Shown: positions 7,979-16,284, counted from the stretch's first letter. The stretch: DNA of 64,000 nt from an uncultured Prevotellaceae bacterium (GCA_900318915.1 ONMI01000004.1:1-64000); one strand, 5' to 3'. The notes: generated from the sequence alone by a model not told the origin. Made by a program: numbers and translations.

Positions 7979-9043
7979 ATGGCAATAGCAATTGATACGC
8001 AAGGACTGACGACAGTGCTCGATGTGACACCGTCGTGGCAGAACATCATGCTTACCGGAAAGCATGGCATCGGCAAGTCGCAGATACTGACCAACTACTT
8101 TAAGACCAAGGACATGACCGTGAAAACCCTTTTCCTCGGACAGATGAGCGACCCGGGCGACCTGCTCGGGCTGCCCACCAAAGACGAGATGACAGGCAGG
8201 ACGACCTTCATGCCTCCCTACTGGTTCCCCACAGACGGAAAGCCGATCGTGCTCTTCCTCGACGAACTCAACCGTGCCCGGCCCGAAATCCTGCAGACGG
8301 TGATGGACCTGGTGCTGAACCGCAAGTTGGCAGGCAGGCCACTGCCCGACGGCAGCCGCATCATCTCGGCATGCAACGACGGCGAAGAGTATCAGCTCAC
8401 CGACCTCGACCCGGCCTTGGTGTCGCGCTTCAACATCTACACGTTCCGACCCACGGAGAAGGAGTGGCTAAAATGGGCAGAGCGCGAGGGGCTCGACCAC
8501 CGTGTAATCCGCTTCATCAGCAGCCATCCCGACATGCTCGACAACATGGGAGACAAGAATGAGTATGAAGGACTGGAAAAAACACCCGACCGTCGTGGTT
8601 GGGAGAAGGTGGCGAGGCTGCTGGAGAACGTGCCCAACCCCTCCCAAATGCATCAGATTATCGTGGCTGGCATTGTGGGGGTGCGTGCTGCATCGATGCT
8701 GTTTGTCTCGATGAAAGAGGATGGGCTGCAGCCAGTGGATGTGCTCACTGATTTCAAGAAAGTGAAAAAACGACTCGACCATTTCAAATTGCATGAGTTC
8801 TCACAACTCAACGATGCCATCGCACGATTCTTCGAGAGCGACAAGGCTTCTGCAATCGACCATGACACTCTGTGCAAAAACGTCAGTGCCTATCACGACT
8901 ATCTGCTGAAAAAAGACCATGAAGCCTATGCCCACTTCGTGTCACTACTCGACGGCACGAACTACAAACAGATGCTGATCTGGTTGAGTAAAGAGTTGCC
9001 CGGTACCTACAAAAAAATCATCACCTTCATTCAACAGCTATGA
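7979..9043 (+). CDS. MoxR-type AAA+ ATPase
   Basis: A 354-residue AAA+ ATPase of the MoxR/dynein-like class. Walker A is GKHGIGKS at residues 27-34, Walker B is VLFLDELNRA with Asp95-Glu96, sensor 1 lies in RIISACNDG, and DPALVSRFN carries the arginine finger. MoxR proteins are chaperone-like ATPases that remodel or mature a partner, usually a VWA-domain protein encoded next door. That is exactly the case here: the stop overlaps the ATG of the VWA gene (ATGA). The C-terminal 100 residues are helical and lack further motifs. It is distinct from the second MoxR gene at 62667, which sits in a DUF58 operon. Confidence 0.92.
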   Translation: MAIAIDTQGLTTVLDVTPSWQNIMLTGKHGIGKSQILTNYFKTKDMTVKTLFLGQMSDPGDLLGLPTKDEMTGRTTFMPPYWFPTDGKPIVLFLDELNRARPEILQTVMDLVLNRKLAGRPLPDGSRIISACNDGEEYQLTDLDPALVSRFNIYTFRPTEKEWLKWAEREGLDHRVIRFISSHPDMLDNMGDKNEYEGLEKTPDRRGWEKVARLLENVPNPSQMHQIIVAGIVGVRAASMLFVSMKEDGLQPVDVLTDFKKVKKRLDHFKLHEFSQLNDAIARFFESDKASAIDHDTLCKNVSAYHDYLLKKDHEAYAHFVSLLDGTNYKQMLIWLSKELPGTYKKIITFIQQL

Positions 9044-10503
9044 CCGCTCGTGAACGCATACAGAAGGTAACAGATCAGTGGTTCTTGATCGAACCACTGT
9101 TCTTCTCGGTCTATTGCACGCATCAGTTGGCAATCAACCCTAACATCATGTGTCCGCTGCGCACGGGCAAGGGACGAATAGAGTACAACCCCGAACTGAT
9201 CAACGCCGTGAATGAACGGGGACTTGCCAACATGCTCGGTGTGGAGATGATACGCATCCTTCTGGGACATCCCTACTCACGCAGACCAACAGGTTGCAAG
9301 CCTGAGGTGCTCCACAAAGCGAGCGACATGGTGATAGCGCCCGCCTATCCCACCATCTCCGCCAATATGGCCCATCCCTCAGAAGCCGGTCTGCCTGAGG
9401 GGAAAAGCTATGAGTGGTATATTTCAAGACTGAATGAAAAGTTCCAGCACAAAGATGGTAATAATCCCAGCGAAGGTGACACTGGTGGAAATCCTGACAA
9501 GAACAGCGACTCAGAATCGCAGGATGACAATCGGCAAAAAGAGGACAATGGGCATGAGGACTCTCCCAACACGGGGGAATCGGAGGAATCTGAAAAGTCA
9601 GATGATTTTGAAAAGCCAGATGGGTCTGAAAAGTCGGATGTACCTGAAATGTCAGAAAAGTCAGAGAAATGTGAAAAGTCAGAGAAATGTGAAAAGTCAG
9701 AGAAATCTGAAAAGACAGACAAGTCTGATGGCTCATGCAATTCAGACGATTCAACCAACCCTATTAATTCAACCAACCCTATTAATTCAACCAACCGTAA
9801 TAGGCCTGGCGACACAGAAGACCTTTGTGAAGCTGATTACACCGCCTTGTGGGAAGAAGACCAGTTTGTGGAACAGATAATCAAAGAACTTATCCAGTCG
9901 ACTACCCAATGGGGGAGCGTTCCTTTTGGAATGGTGGAACTGATCAGGAAAGCCGCCGAGGGAAAGATTGACTATCGCAATGTGCTGCGCATGTTCCGCA
10001 GCAGCATCCTATCCCAGCAACGCCACCTCACCCGCATGCGCCCCAGTCGTCGCTTCGGCTTCGAGCAGATGGGCAGTAGATATGAGTTCACCACAAAACT
10101 GCTCATTGCCATCGACACCAGCGGTTCGGTGGGCAGCGAAGACCTGGGCCGCTACTTACGTGTCATCACATCGTTCTTCAAATATGGCATACAAGAAATC
10201 AGCATACTGATGTTCGACCATGTCGTACAAGGCGAACCTGTCGTCTTCAAATCGAAAGACAAGAACAAGCATGAGTTGAAGGTGAAAGGCCGTGGCGGCA
10301 CCAGCTTCCAAGCCCCAATCGACTATGTGAGCAAACACCCAGAATATGACGGACTCATCATCATCACCGATGGATATGCGCCCACACCGGTACTGCCGCC
10401 CTATTTTCGCACCAAGGTGCTTTGGGTGATTGACAATGAGGAAATTTTTAAACACAACAATGACCTGCGGAAAACAGGTCGGGTATGTCTGCTGCAACAA
10501 TAA
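9040..10503 (+). CDS. DUF2201-like VWA protein, MoxR partner
   Basis: A 487-residue protein with three parts. Residues 1-140 resemble the DUF2201 putative metallopeptidase region, but the HExxHxxxxH site is degenerate: VEMIRILLGH at 68-77 keeps only the Glu and the last His. Residues about 140-265 are a low-complexity, Ser/Glu/Lys-rich linker built from 18-bp DNA repeats. The C-terminal domain is a VWA-like fold with the MIDAS motif DTSGS at 359-363, GRGGTSF, and IIITDGYAP as the third metal-site loop. VWA-MoxR pairs work as ATP-driven metal-dependent adaptors. Translation is coupled to the MoxR gene by a 4-nt overlap. Loss of two zinc ligands implies that the N-terminal domain is a binding rather than a proteolytic module. 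Confidence 0.88.
   Translation: MTARERIQKVTDQWFLIEPLFFSVYCTHQLAINPNIMCPLRTGKGRIEYNPELINAVNERGLANMLGVEMIRILLGHPYSRRPTGCKPEVLHKASDMVIAPAYPTISANMAHPSEAGLPEGKSYEWYISRLNEKFQHKDGNNPSEGDTGGNPDKNSDSESQDDNRQKEDNGHEDSPNTGESEESEKSDDFEKPDGSEKSDVPEMSEKSEKCEKSEKCEKSEKSEKTDKSDGSCNSDDSTNPINSTNPINSTNRNRPGDTEDLCEADYTALWEEDQFVEQIIKELIQSTTQWGSVPFGMVELIRKAAEGKIDYRNVLRMFRSSILSQQRHLTRMRPSRRFGFEQMGSRYEFTTKLLIAIDTSGSVGSEDLGRYLRVITSFFKYGIQEISILMFDHVVQGEPVVFKSKDKNKHELKVKGRGGTSFQAPIDYVSKHPEYDGLIIITDGYAPTPVLPPYFRTKVLWVIDNEEIFKHNNDLRKTGRVCLLQQ
9655..9708 (+). repeat. 18-bp tandem repeat inside the VWA gene
   Basis: Three units of gaaaagtcagagaaatgt (9655-9672, 9673-9690, 9691-9708, the last with one change) encode a repeated EKSEKC-type hexapeptide in the linker. 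Unit length is a multiple of three, so copy-number change would alter linker length without a frameshift. Confidence 0.9.
9751..9796 (+). repeat. Second 18-bp tandem repeat inside the VWA gene
   Basis: Two full units of tcaaccaaccctattaat (9751-9768, 9769-9786) and a partial third (9787-9796) encode a repeated Ser-Thr-Asn-Pro-Ile-Asn sextet. It is unrelated in sequence to the array 40 nt upstream but has the same unit length. Confidence 0.9.
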
Positions 10504-10556
10504 AGGCTGATGACAGGTCATCATGATGAATAGAAAAAACATAGAGTTGAGGAAAT

Positions 10557-12269
10557 ATGGAAGATTTCAATGCATATTGGACAATAGAAAGTGCGAGACG
10601 CAGGAAACTGTGGCCCGCCAGATACAAGTCTTTCTTAAGAAGACACTTGTCTCTGGAGGAGATAAAAACGCGCGTATTCAACCATGGCGTTAATGGCAAG
10701 ATGCCGATGGAACTTCGCCAGAGGCATGTTTGTGACAGCAACCCACTCGTCAGCCTTGTTGACAACCGGCTTTTCTCAGAAGAAAGACTGAAAAGACGGC
10801 TTGAGAGCATTGGGGTTGACACTGAGTCTTTCTCATTAACTACAAACGTGAAATACGGTCTTCATTATTTGCAAACATACAAGGATGTAGAAGAAACCAC
10901 AGAAATCCATCTGGAAGAAATCGTGGTGTGCATCAAGAAGACATACAGAGATGATGACGAGACAACTATTCGTTATGATATTAACCCATATGATGTGATA
11001 AACAATGAAGCTCATATGGTTTTCAGTCAGGAGGATTTTTTATGTCTTAATATTGCCACGCTGCTCATGGAAATGGTGGCAGACTATAAATTGCGAAAGA
11101 ATGAACTGTTCTACTACCGCAAAAGACTGCGCATCGACAACATGTATGGGATTGTTGCCCCCGACATCACATACAAGTTGCTGGACGATGAGGCATTAAG
11201 AAAGTTGCTGAAGGAATGTAAAAGGAATAGCTTCTCCATGGAACGTATGTTGGGAGAGGTGGCGCGACCGTGGATGACAGCGACGGAAAAATACATCACC
11301 CTGGTCACGGAAGCCAACCGCGACATGGCGTGGTGCACCATCGATATGGATTTGTGCAGAGAATTGACATCTGTCTTCAAGGAGATGGACAATGAGAGTT
11401 TGGTCATCATGACCGAGCATCATGACATCATCATCGAGTGCCTCGGTCATACTTACACCTTGTTGGGAAAACACCCATGGACGAAAGACAGTGTTAATAT
11501 CCAGTTTTTCTCCGACATCCCAGAAATCACCATCCATTTCGATAGTATCTGTACGAAAGCCCTTGTTGAGTATGTTCGTCAGGCTACTGGATTCAACAAG
11601 GATATGACCGAATATCTGAAGAAAGCGCAGGCGATGTACAAAAGGATACGCAAAAGGTATTTCAAGAACATCGCTCGTCTTCATGAGGAGGATAATGCCA
11701 TCGACTTGGTGATGCCATCAACCAATGTCATCATGGGAACAGGGAGCAAAAGCGTCTATCAACTGACGATTCCCCATACGGTGAAATACATCAACAACAT
11801 GGCGTTCAGTGAAATGACCCATCTGACCAACATCGTGTTGCCACAAAGCGTGAGTTATATCGGGGCAGGTGCTTTCAGCAACTGCGTGAAGTTGGAAACC
11901 ATCCGTCTCCCCAACCTTTTGGTCATTATGTCGAAAACCTTCTGCAACTGCCATCATCTTCGACAGGTGGACTTGCCGTCAAACCTTCTAAGCATCGAAG
12001 AAGAAGCCTTCGCACAGTGTTACCGGTTGCTGTCCATCGTTTTTCCAGCCTCTCTGACAATGATAAAAAGCGATGCATTCAAACATTGTTCGCTGCTTGA
12101 GAACCTGCAATTTAACAGTTATTCGCCGGAGCATATCCATATTGAAGACAACGCCTTCGAAAATGAAGTATATGCAAATGCTATCGTCTTTGTGCCCAAA
12201 GGCTGTGAGGACGCATACAGTAACAGCGAGAGTTTCGTACGATTTCAACATATCTGTCCAATAGGATAG
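10557..12269 (+). CDS. LRR_5 (BspA-type) protein, first of tandem pair
   Basis: A 570-residue protein without signal peptide. The first 390 residues are a mostly helical, charged region shared with the next gene. The last 170 residues form BspA/LRR_5-type leucine-rich repeats, seen as recurring units such as AFSNCVKLETIRLP, TFCNCHHLRQVDLP and AFAQCYRLLSIVFP, and end with a capping FVPKGCEDAY motif. BspA repeats on secreted proteins bind host ligands, but here the absence of an export signal points to an intracellular sensor or scaffold. It starts 53 nt after the VWA gene with no promoter visible, so it is probably the operon's continuation. A 7-bp palindrome lies at 10508-10523 in that gap. 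Confidence 0.85.
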   Translation: MEDFNAYWTIESARRRKLWPARYKSFLRRHLSLEEIKTRVFNHGVNGKMPMELRQRHVCDSNPLVSLVDNRLFSEERLKRRLESIGVDTESFSLTTNVKYGLHYLQTYKDVEETTEIHLEEIVVCIKKTYRDDDETTIRYDINPYDVINNEAHMVFSQEDFLCLNIATLLMEMVADYKLRKNELFYYRKRLRIDNMYGIVAPDITYKLLDDEALRKLLKECKRNSFSMERMLGEVARPWMTATEKYITLVTEANRDMAWCTIDMDLCRELTSVFKEMDNESLVIMTEHHDIIIECLGHTYTLLGKHPWTKDSVNIQFFSDIPEITIHFDSICTKALVEYVRQATGFNKDMTEYLKKAQAMYKRIRKRYFKNIARLHEEDNAIDLVMPSTNVIMGTGSKSVYQLTIPHTVKYINNMAFSEMTHLTNIVLPQSVSYIGAGAFSNCVKLETIRLPNLLVIMSKTFCNCHHLRQVDLPSNLLSIEEEAFAQCYRLLSIVFPASLTMIKSDAFKHCSLLENLQFNSYSPEHIHIEDNAFENEVYANAIVFVPKGCEDAYSNSESFVRFQHICPIG

Positions 12270-12313
12270 CCTGTCAAGACCATAAAAAATTAAGAAATAA
12301 AAATGTAACTTAT

Positions 12314-14011
12314 ATGGAAGATTTTAATGCATATTGGGCAACAGAAAGGGCGAGACGTAGGAAACTGTGGCCCGCCAGATACAAGACCATTCTTAAAGCG
12401 CATCTCTCACCAGAGGAAATCAAAGATCGGGTCATCGACCTTTGCGAGAAACCGAGCGCATTCCCTAAAAGACATATCTGTGCCTGCAACCCCATCATCA
12501 GTACTGACGACAACCAGCAATTCTCGGAGGAAAGTCTGAGAAAACGACTTGAGAGTCTCGGAGCAGACATGAAGACTTTCTCCATGACCATCAATGCGAG
12601 TGCAAAGAACCCAAACAAGCAAGCGCATGTTGTTGGCAGAACATGCAATTATGTGAAGGAGGTTGTTGACATCCATTTCGGGGAGATTGCCGTGCGCATC
12701 AAATATTGTTATCGGGATAACCAATTCCCCAACTATTATGTCTATCCTTATATTGGGATGGGCATCCGTGATAGCATAGAATTGGGAAAAGAGCAATTCA
12801 GGATTCTTGACACCGCCACGCTGCTCATGGAGTTGGAGGCCGACAACAACCTGCGTAAGGAGGAATTGCTATATTACCTCAAAAAGCAGCGTATCGACAA
12901 CATGAGCGGGACTGTCGCAGAGGACATCACCTTCAAGCTGTTGGATGACGAGGCGCTGAAAGAGAAAGTGAGAAGTTGTATAGAGAAAAAATATGACGAG
13001 GAACGTATGTTCAGGGAGGTAGCACGGCCGTGGCTGATAGCAACGAAGAAATACATCACCCTGGTGACGGAAGCCAACCGCAATGACATCTGGCCCGATT
13101 TCAACAGGAATTTTTGCGACTTCATCAGACCTGCCCTCAAAGAGATAGACAAAGACTGCCTGGTGTTTATGACTGAAGGACATAATCTCGTGATTGACAT
13201 TCAAGGCAACACCTATTCTCTTGTGGAGCATTGGAGTTGGAATGGCAGTAGTTGTATACTCCAATTCTTCTCCGACTTTCCTCATCTCACCATCCCATTC
13301 AGAGGACTCTGCACCAAAGCATTCGTCGGCTATTTGCGACAGGCCGTGGGATTCAACAAGAGCATGATAGATTACCTGAAGAAAGCCTGCACATGGTACA
13401 GGCAATTCAAGAATCTGGACACGAAGGAATATTCTTATGACGTTGTGTTGCCACAGACAAACAAGATCATCATGGGAACGAACTACAAATACATTAAGAA
13501 ACTCACCATCCCTGACACGGCAACATTCATCAACGATGAGGCTTTCTGTGGCCTGACCAACCTCACCGACATCACGATTCCACAAAGCGTGTGCTATATC
13601 GGGGCCAGTGCTTTCAAGAACTGCCAACAACTGAGATCTATCCACCTGCCTGACCTTTTGCCGGTCCTCAGGTCGGAAACTTTCAGTGACTGCCATCATC
13701 TTCAGCAGGTGGACTTTCCCACAAACCTCATGAGCATTGAGGAAAAGGCGTTCGCCAATTGCTATAGGTTGCAGACTGTCAATTTCCCTGCTTCGCTCAA
13801 CATCATAGGCAGTGAAGCTTTCCGTTCCTGCCCGCTGTTGGAGGACTTGCATTTCAACAGCCGTAGTCCTGAAAATATCAGCATCGATAAAAATGCATTC
13901 GACAAGCATGTATTCAAGACCGCTATCGTCTTTGTGCCCGAAGGGTGTGAAGATGCATATAGGAACAGTAAGGCCTTCGCAAAATTCCAGCATATTTGCT
14001 CAATAGGATAA
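12314..14011 (+). CDS. LRR_5 (BspA-type) protein, second of tandem pair
   Basis: A 565-residue paralogue of the preceding gene, 44 nt downstream. The first 72 nt of the two genes differ at about five positions only, the middle (residues about 60-170) is clearly more diverged, and the repeats at the C-terminus are again similar (AFKNCQQLRSIHLP, TFSDCHHLQQVDFP, AFANCYRLQTVNFP). There is no signal peptide or transmembrane segment. The pattern suggests a tandem duplication whose middle part, perhaps a recognition surface, diversified. It is the last + strand gene of the cluster and ends at a bidirectional terminator. Confidence 0.85.
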   Translation: MEDFNAYWATERARRRKLWPARYKTILKAHLSPEEIKDRVIDLCEKPSAFPKRHICACNPIISTDDNQQFSEESLRKRLESLGADMKTFSMTINASAKNPNKQAHVVGRTCNYVKEVVDIHFGEIAVRIKYCYRDNQFPNYYVYPYIGMGIRDSIELGKEQFRILDTATLLMELEADNNLRKEELLYYLKKQRIDNMSGTVAEDITFKLLDDEALKEKVRSCIEKKYDEERMFREVARPWLIATKKYITLVTEANRNDIWPDFNRNFCDFIRPALKEIDKDCLVFMTEGHNLVIDIQGNTYSLVEHWSWNGSSCILQFFSDFPHLTIPFRGLCTKAFVGYLRQAVGFNKSMIDYLKKACTWYRQFKNLDTKEYSYDVVLPQTNKIIMGTNYKYIKKLTIPDTATFINDEAFCGLTNLTDITIPQSVCYIGASAFKNCQQLRSIHLPDLLPVLRSETFSDCHHLQQVDFPTNLMSIEEKAFANCYRLQTVNFPASLNIIGSEAFRSCPLLEDLHFNSRSPENISIDKNAFDKHVFKTAIVFVPEGCEDAYRNSKAFAKFQHICSIG

Positions 14012-14013
14012 AA

Positions 14014-14058
14014 GACAGAGGGATGGTCTTCACGCATGTGAAAGTCCATCTCTCTGTC
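14014..14058. terminator. Bidirectional terminator between convergent genes
   Basis: GACAGAGGGATGG (14014-14026) pairs with CCATCTCTCTGTC (14046-14058) with one G-T wobble, and the inner CTTCAC/GTGAAAG can extend the hairpin. It lies between the LRR gene and the convergent minus-strand gene, touching the latter's stop codon. Confidence 0.75.
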
Positions 14059-14858
14059 TATTGCTTTTCCTTCCCTTTACGCCAGCCTTTCAATGACTGG
14101 GATACGGGTCGGTGGTCAGCGCTGACCGACAACGCCTTGATGGCATGACGGTTGGCTGATACCCACTGACAGACCTCATCCAAATCTTCCCTGGCGATGC
14201 GGATCTCGGTGGCGGACACGACCACAGGGTGCTCGGCCACGGTGACGGCAATGCAGTCCCATTGATAGTCGGCGATTTCCCCATAGCCATTGCCAACGAG
14301 CACCACCAATGGTATCTCGCCATACTCGCAGATGTCCTGGTCGGCCACAAACACATCGACATTGAAACAAGTAGCGGATTTGTCGAACATGCAAAAGTAT
14401 TCGAGTAGGAAAAGAATGTAATCGGGCTCTAACATTCGCATAGAGGTGACTTGGCGCATCGGCAGGAGAAGTCCGTCTTCAATTTCCACCTTGACCGATG
14501 GCCCGTTGGAGGTCTGGTCAATGAACTGCCGCTGACTGATTCTGCCATCCATGAGGGCATTAATTTCAGTCCGATGTGAGGCTATCCATGAGCAGAGAGT
14601 GGAGAAATCCTCATCGGAAATGCGACATCGTTTGTCGGAGAGAACGACAGGATGATTGTCCACCGTGACAGGGATGGCATCGGGGTCGTCTCGGTCGTAT
14701 CCGTTGCGAAAAAGGATGTAACGGGGAAAACCCTCAACGCCGAACTGTCCCGGATAAAGGAAAAGGTCGGTCTTGAGGTCGTAGCGCTCACCATACACCA
14801 CCCACTGCACATAGCGCATATGATAGATTTGCTCTTCGGTCATCAGTCGTCTGTGCAT
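14058..14858 (-). CDS. Uncharacterised protein with internal duplication
   Basis: A 266-residue soluble protein of unknown function. Two segments of about 60 residues look homologous: the first has ILFRNGYD, IPVTVDNHPVVLSD and LCSWIASHRTEINALMDG; the second has VLVGNGYG, IAVTVAEHPVVVSA and VCQWVSANRHAIKALSVS. This indicates an internal duplication of a small alpha/beta module. There are no catalytic motifs or export signals. It is the second gene of a two-gene minus-strand operon under promoter E, which carries the same operator as the ATPase and ligase units, so it belongs to the same regulon. Confidence 0.75.
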   Translation of the reverse strand: MHRRLMTEEQIYHMRYVQWVVYGERYDLKTDLFLYPGQFGVEGFPRYILFRNGYDRDDPDAIPVTVDNHPVVLSDKRCRISDEDFSTLCSWIASHRTEINALMDGRISQRQFIDQTSNGPSVKVEIEDGLLLPMRQVTSMRMLEPDYILFLLEYFCMFDKSATCFNVDVFVADQDICEYGEIPLVVLVGNGYGEIADYQWDCIAVTVAEHPVVVSATEIRIAREDLDEVCQWVSANRHAIKALSVSADHRPVSQSLKGWRKGKEKQ

Positions 14859-14876
14859 AGCAATCGTTTTTACGAG

Positions 14877-15131
14877 TTAGCGTTTCTTCTTGAAAACCAT
14901 CATACAGGCGCTTACATCACCACGCATGGAGCCGAAGTGGTTGGCATCGACCAACTTGAAACCCTTTTCCTGGTATTGGGTTGCAAAGTTGGCCTCTTCT
15001 TTTTGGTTCGTGGCAATCTCAAAACGGCAGTCCTCACCAAACTGCTCGGCGCTGCCTATCACATACATTTCTACTATGAACTTCATGTCGGGATGAGCTT
15101 CTAAAAATTTCTGGATGCTGTTCATATTCAT
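14877..15131 (-). CDS. Small uncharacterised protein, regulon member
   Basis: An 84-residue protein, first gene of the minus-strand pair. The start could be Met1 or Met3 (MNMNSIQKF). It has a predicted helix-strand-strand layout and a basic end (MMVFKKKR), with no motif I can name. It is 18 nt upstream of the following gene. Promoter E lies directly upstream. Confidence 0.7.
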   Translation of the reverse strand: MNMNSIQKFLEAHPDMKFIVEMYVIGSAEQFGEDCRFEIATNQKEEANFATQYQEKGFKLVDANHFGSMRGDVSACMMVFKKKR

Positions 15132-15153
15132 TTGAATTATTGGTTTGACAGGA

Positions 15154-15232
15154 CAAAGATAGCACTAATTGTAAAGAATGAGGGGGGTGGGATGTCAGCA
15201 TGATGGGATTCGACTGTCAAGATGTTTTGACC
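15154..15232 (-). promoter_or_regulatory. Cluster promoter E with shared operator, minus strand
   Basis: Read on the minus strand, the -7 box TATCTTTG is at 15161-15154. The operator is GGTCA (15232-15228), 8 bp, TGACA (15219-15215), then a third half-site TGACA (15197-15193). The TGACA to -7 distance is 53 bp, identical to promoters A, B and C. The -33 region is CCCC, no match to TTTG, which fits a promoter that needs an activator. The segment TCCCATC also matches promoter B at the same offset. Confidence 0.8.
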
Positions 15233-15281
15233 ATTTCAAATGCCTTGGTTTGCGTGTGTCGTAAAAAGAAAAAGAGAATCA

Positions 15282-15314
15282 TTGAAGAGGGAGAAGAATA
15301 TTTTTGTATCTTTG
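15282..15314 (+). promoter_or_regulatory. Promoter of acid phosphatase gene
   Basis: TATCTTTG at 15307-15314 followed by CA is a good Bacteroidetes -7 box. TTG at 15282-15284 lies 22 bp upstream, slightly long spacing for the -33 box. The leader to the ATG at 15403 is about 80 nt. Confidence 0.7.
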
Positions 15315-15402
15315 CAGCCGATAGATTTGTCTCTTCCCGCTACAAATGCACCCCTTGGGCTGCATGGAGTGCAAATAAAGAAAAACGAGTAAAAATATAA
15401 TA

Positions 15403-16278
15403 ATGAAAAGATTTCTTGTTATGATGGCCGCAGCCCTGCTCTGCGGCATGGCCACCGTTCAGGCGGCCGGCGACGAGAAGAACGGACACGCGTATTTCAC
15501 AAAAGCCCAGTTGCCCAACATGGCGTATATACTGCCGGCACCGCCGGAGTTTGAGTCGGCCCGGTTCGTGGCCGACCAGTCGCAGTATCTCTGGGGCAAG
15601 CTGATGCGGCTCGACGAGGCACGCTGCGCTCAGGCCAAGCGCGATGCCGTGTACAGCATGGCTACCATCATCGAGGAGTTCGGCGGCATCTTCGGACTGG
15701 AGATTACCAAAGAGGATACGCCCGAGATTTACAGCATCCTGCAGGATGTGTGCGCATCGTGCGACAGCATCTACTCCGATGCGAAGGTCTACTTCAACCG
15801 CCAGCGGCCCTACGCCTATTACAACGAGGGCACCATCGTGCCCGAGAAGGAAGACAAGCACCGCTATGAGGGCTCATATCCCTCGGGCCACACGGTGCTC
15901 GGCTGGACATCGGCGCTGCTGCTGGCCGACATCAACACTTCGCCGGAGGCCATGCAGGGTCTGCTGACCCGTGGCTATGAGTTCGGCCAGAGCCGCGTCA
16001 TCGCCGGTTACCACTGGCAGAGCGACGTGGATGCTGGCAGGATGGCCGGCACCGTGCTCTACCACATGATACGCAACCACGAGCGCTTTATCGGCCAGTT
16101 GGAGAGGGCGCGCGCGGAGTTTGTGGCCAAGACGAGCGGTGTGGAGAATGTGGGCAGCCCGGCCAATGCCATGCCGCGTGAGGGCTCCACCCGTGCCTAC
16201 CGTATCGACGGCACACCTGCCACCGACTACACCAAGGGCGTCGTAATCATGAACGGACAGAAAACAGTGAGAAAATAA
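15403..16278 (+). CDS. Secreted PAP2-family acid phosphatase
   Basis: A 291-residue exported phosphatase. A signal peptide (MKRFLVMMAAALLCGMATVQA) precedes the mature chain. The three PAP2 / class A non-specific acid phosphatase motifs are present: K128-x6-R135-P136, PSGH at 160-163 and S197-R198-x5-H204 followed by D208. His163 and His204 would be the general acid and the phospho-enzyme nucleophile. Such enzymes release phosphate from diverse monoesters in the periplasm. It ends 6 nt before the aminopeptidase gene, so the two are probably cotranscribed despite unrelated chemistry. Confidence 0.92.
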   Translation: MKRFLVMMAAALLCGMATVQAAGDEKNGHAYFTKAQLPNMAYILPAPPEFESARFVADQSQYLWGKLMRLDEARCAQAKRDAVYSMATIIEEFGGIFGLEITKEDTPEIYSILQDVCASCDSIYSDAKVYFNRQRPYAYYNEGTIVPEKEDKHRYEGSYPSGHTVLGWTSALLLADINTSPEAMQGLLTRGYEFGQSRVIAGYHWQSDVDAGRMAGTVLYHMIRNHERFIGQLERARAEFVAKTSGVENVGSPANAMPREGSTRAYRIDGTPATDYTKGVVIMNGQKTVRK

Positions 16279-16284
16279 GGAGCA

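Noticed and set aside
9655..9796. CRISPR-like array in the VWA gene
   Set aside because: Units are contiguous 18-bp direct repeats in frame, without spacers.
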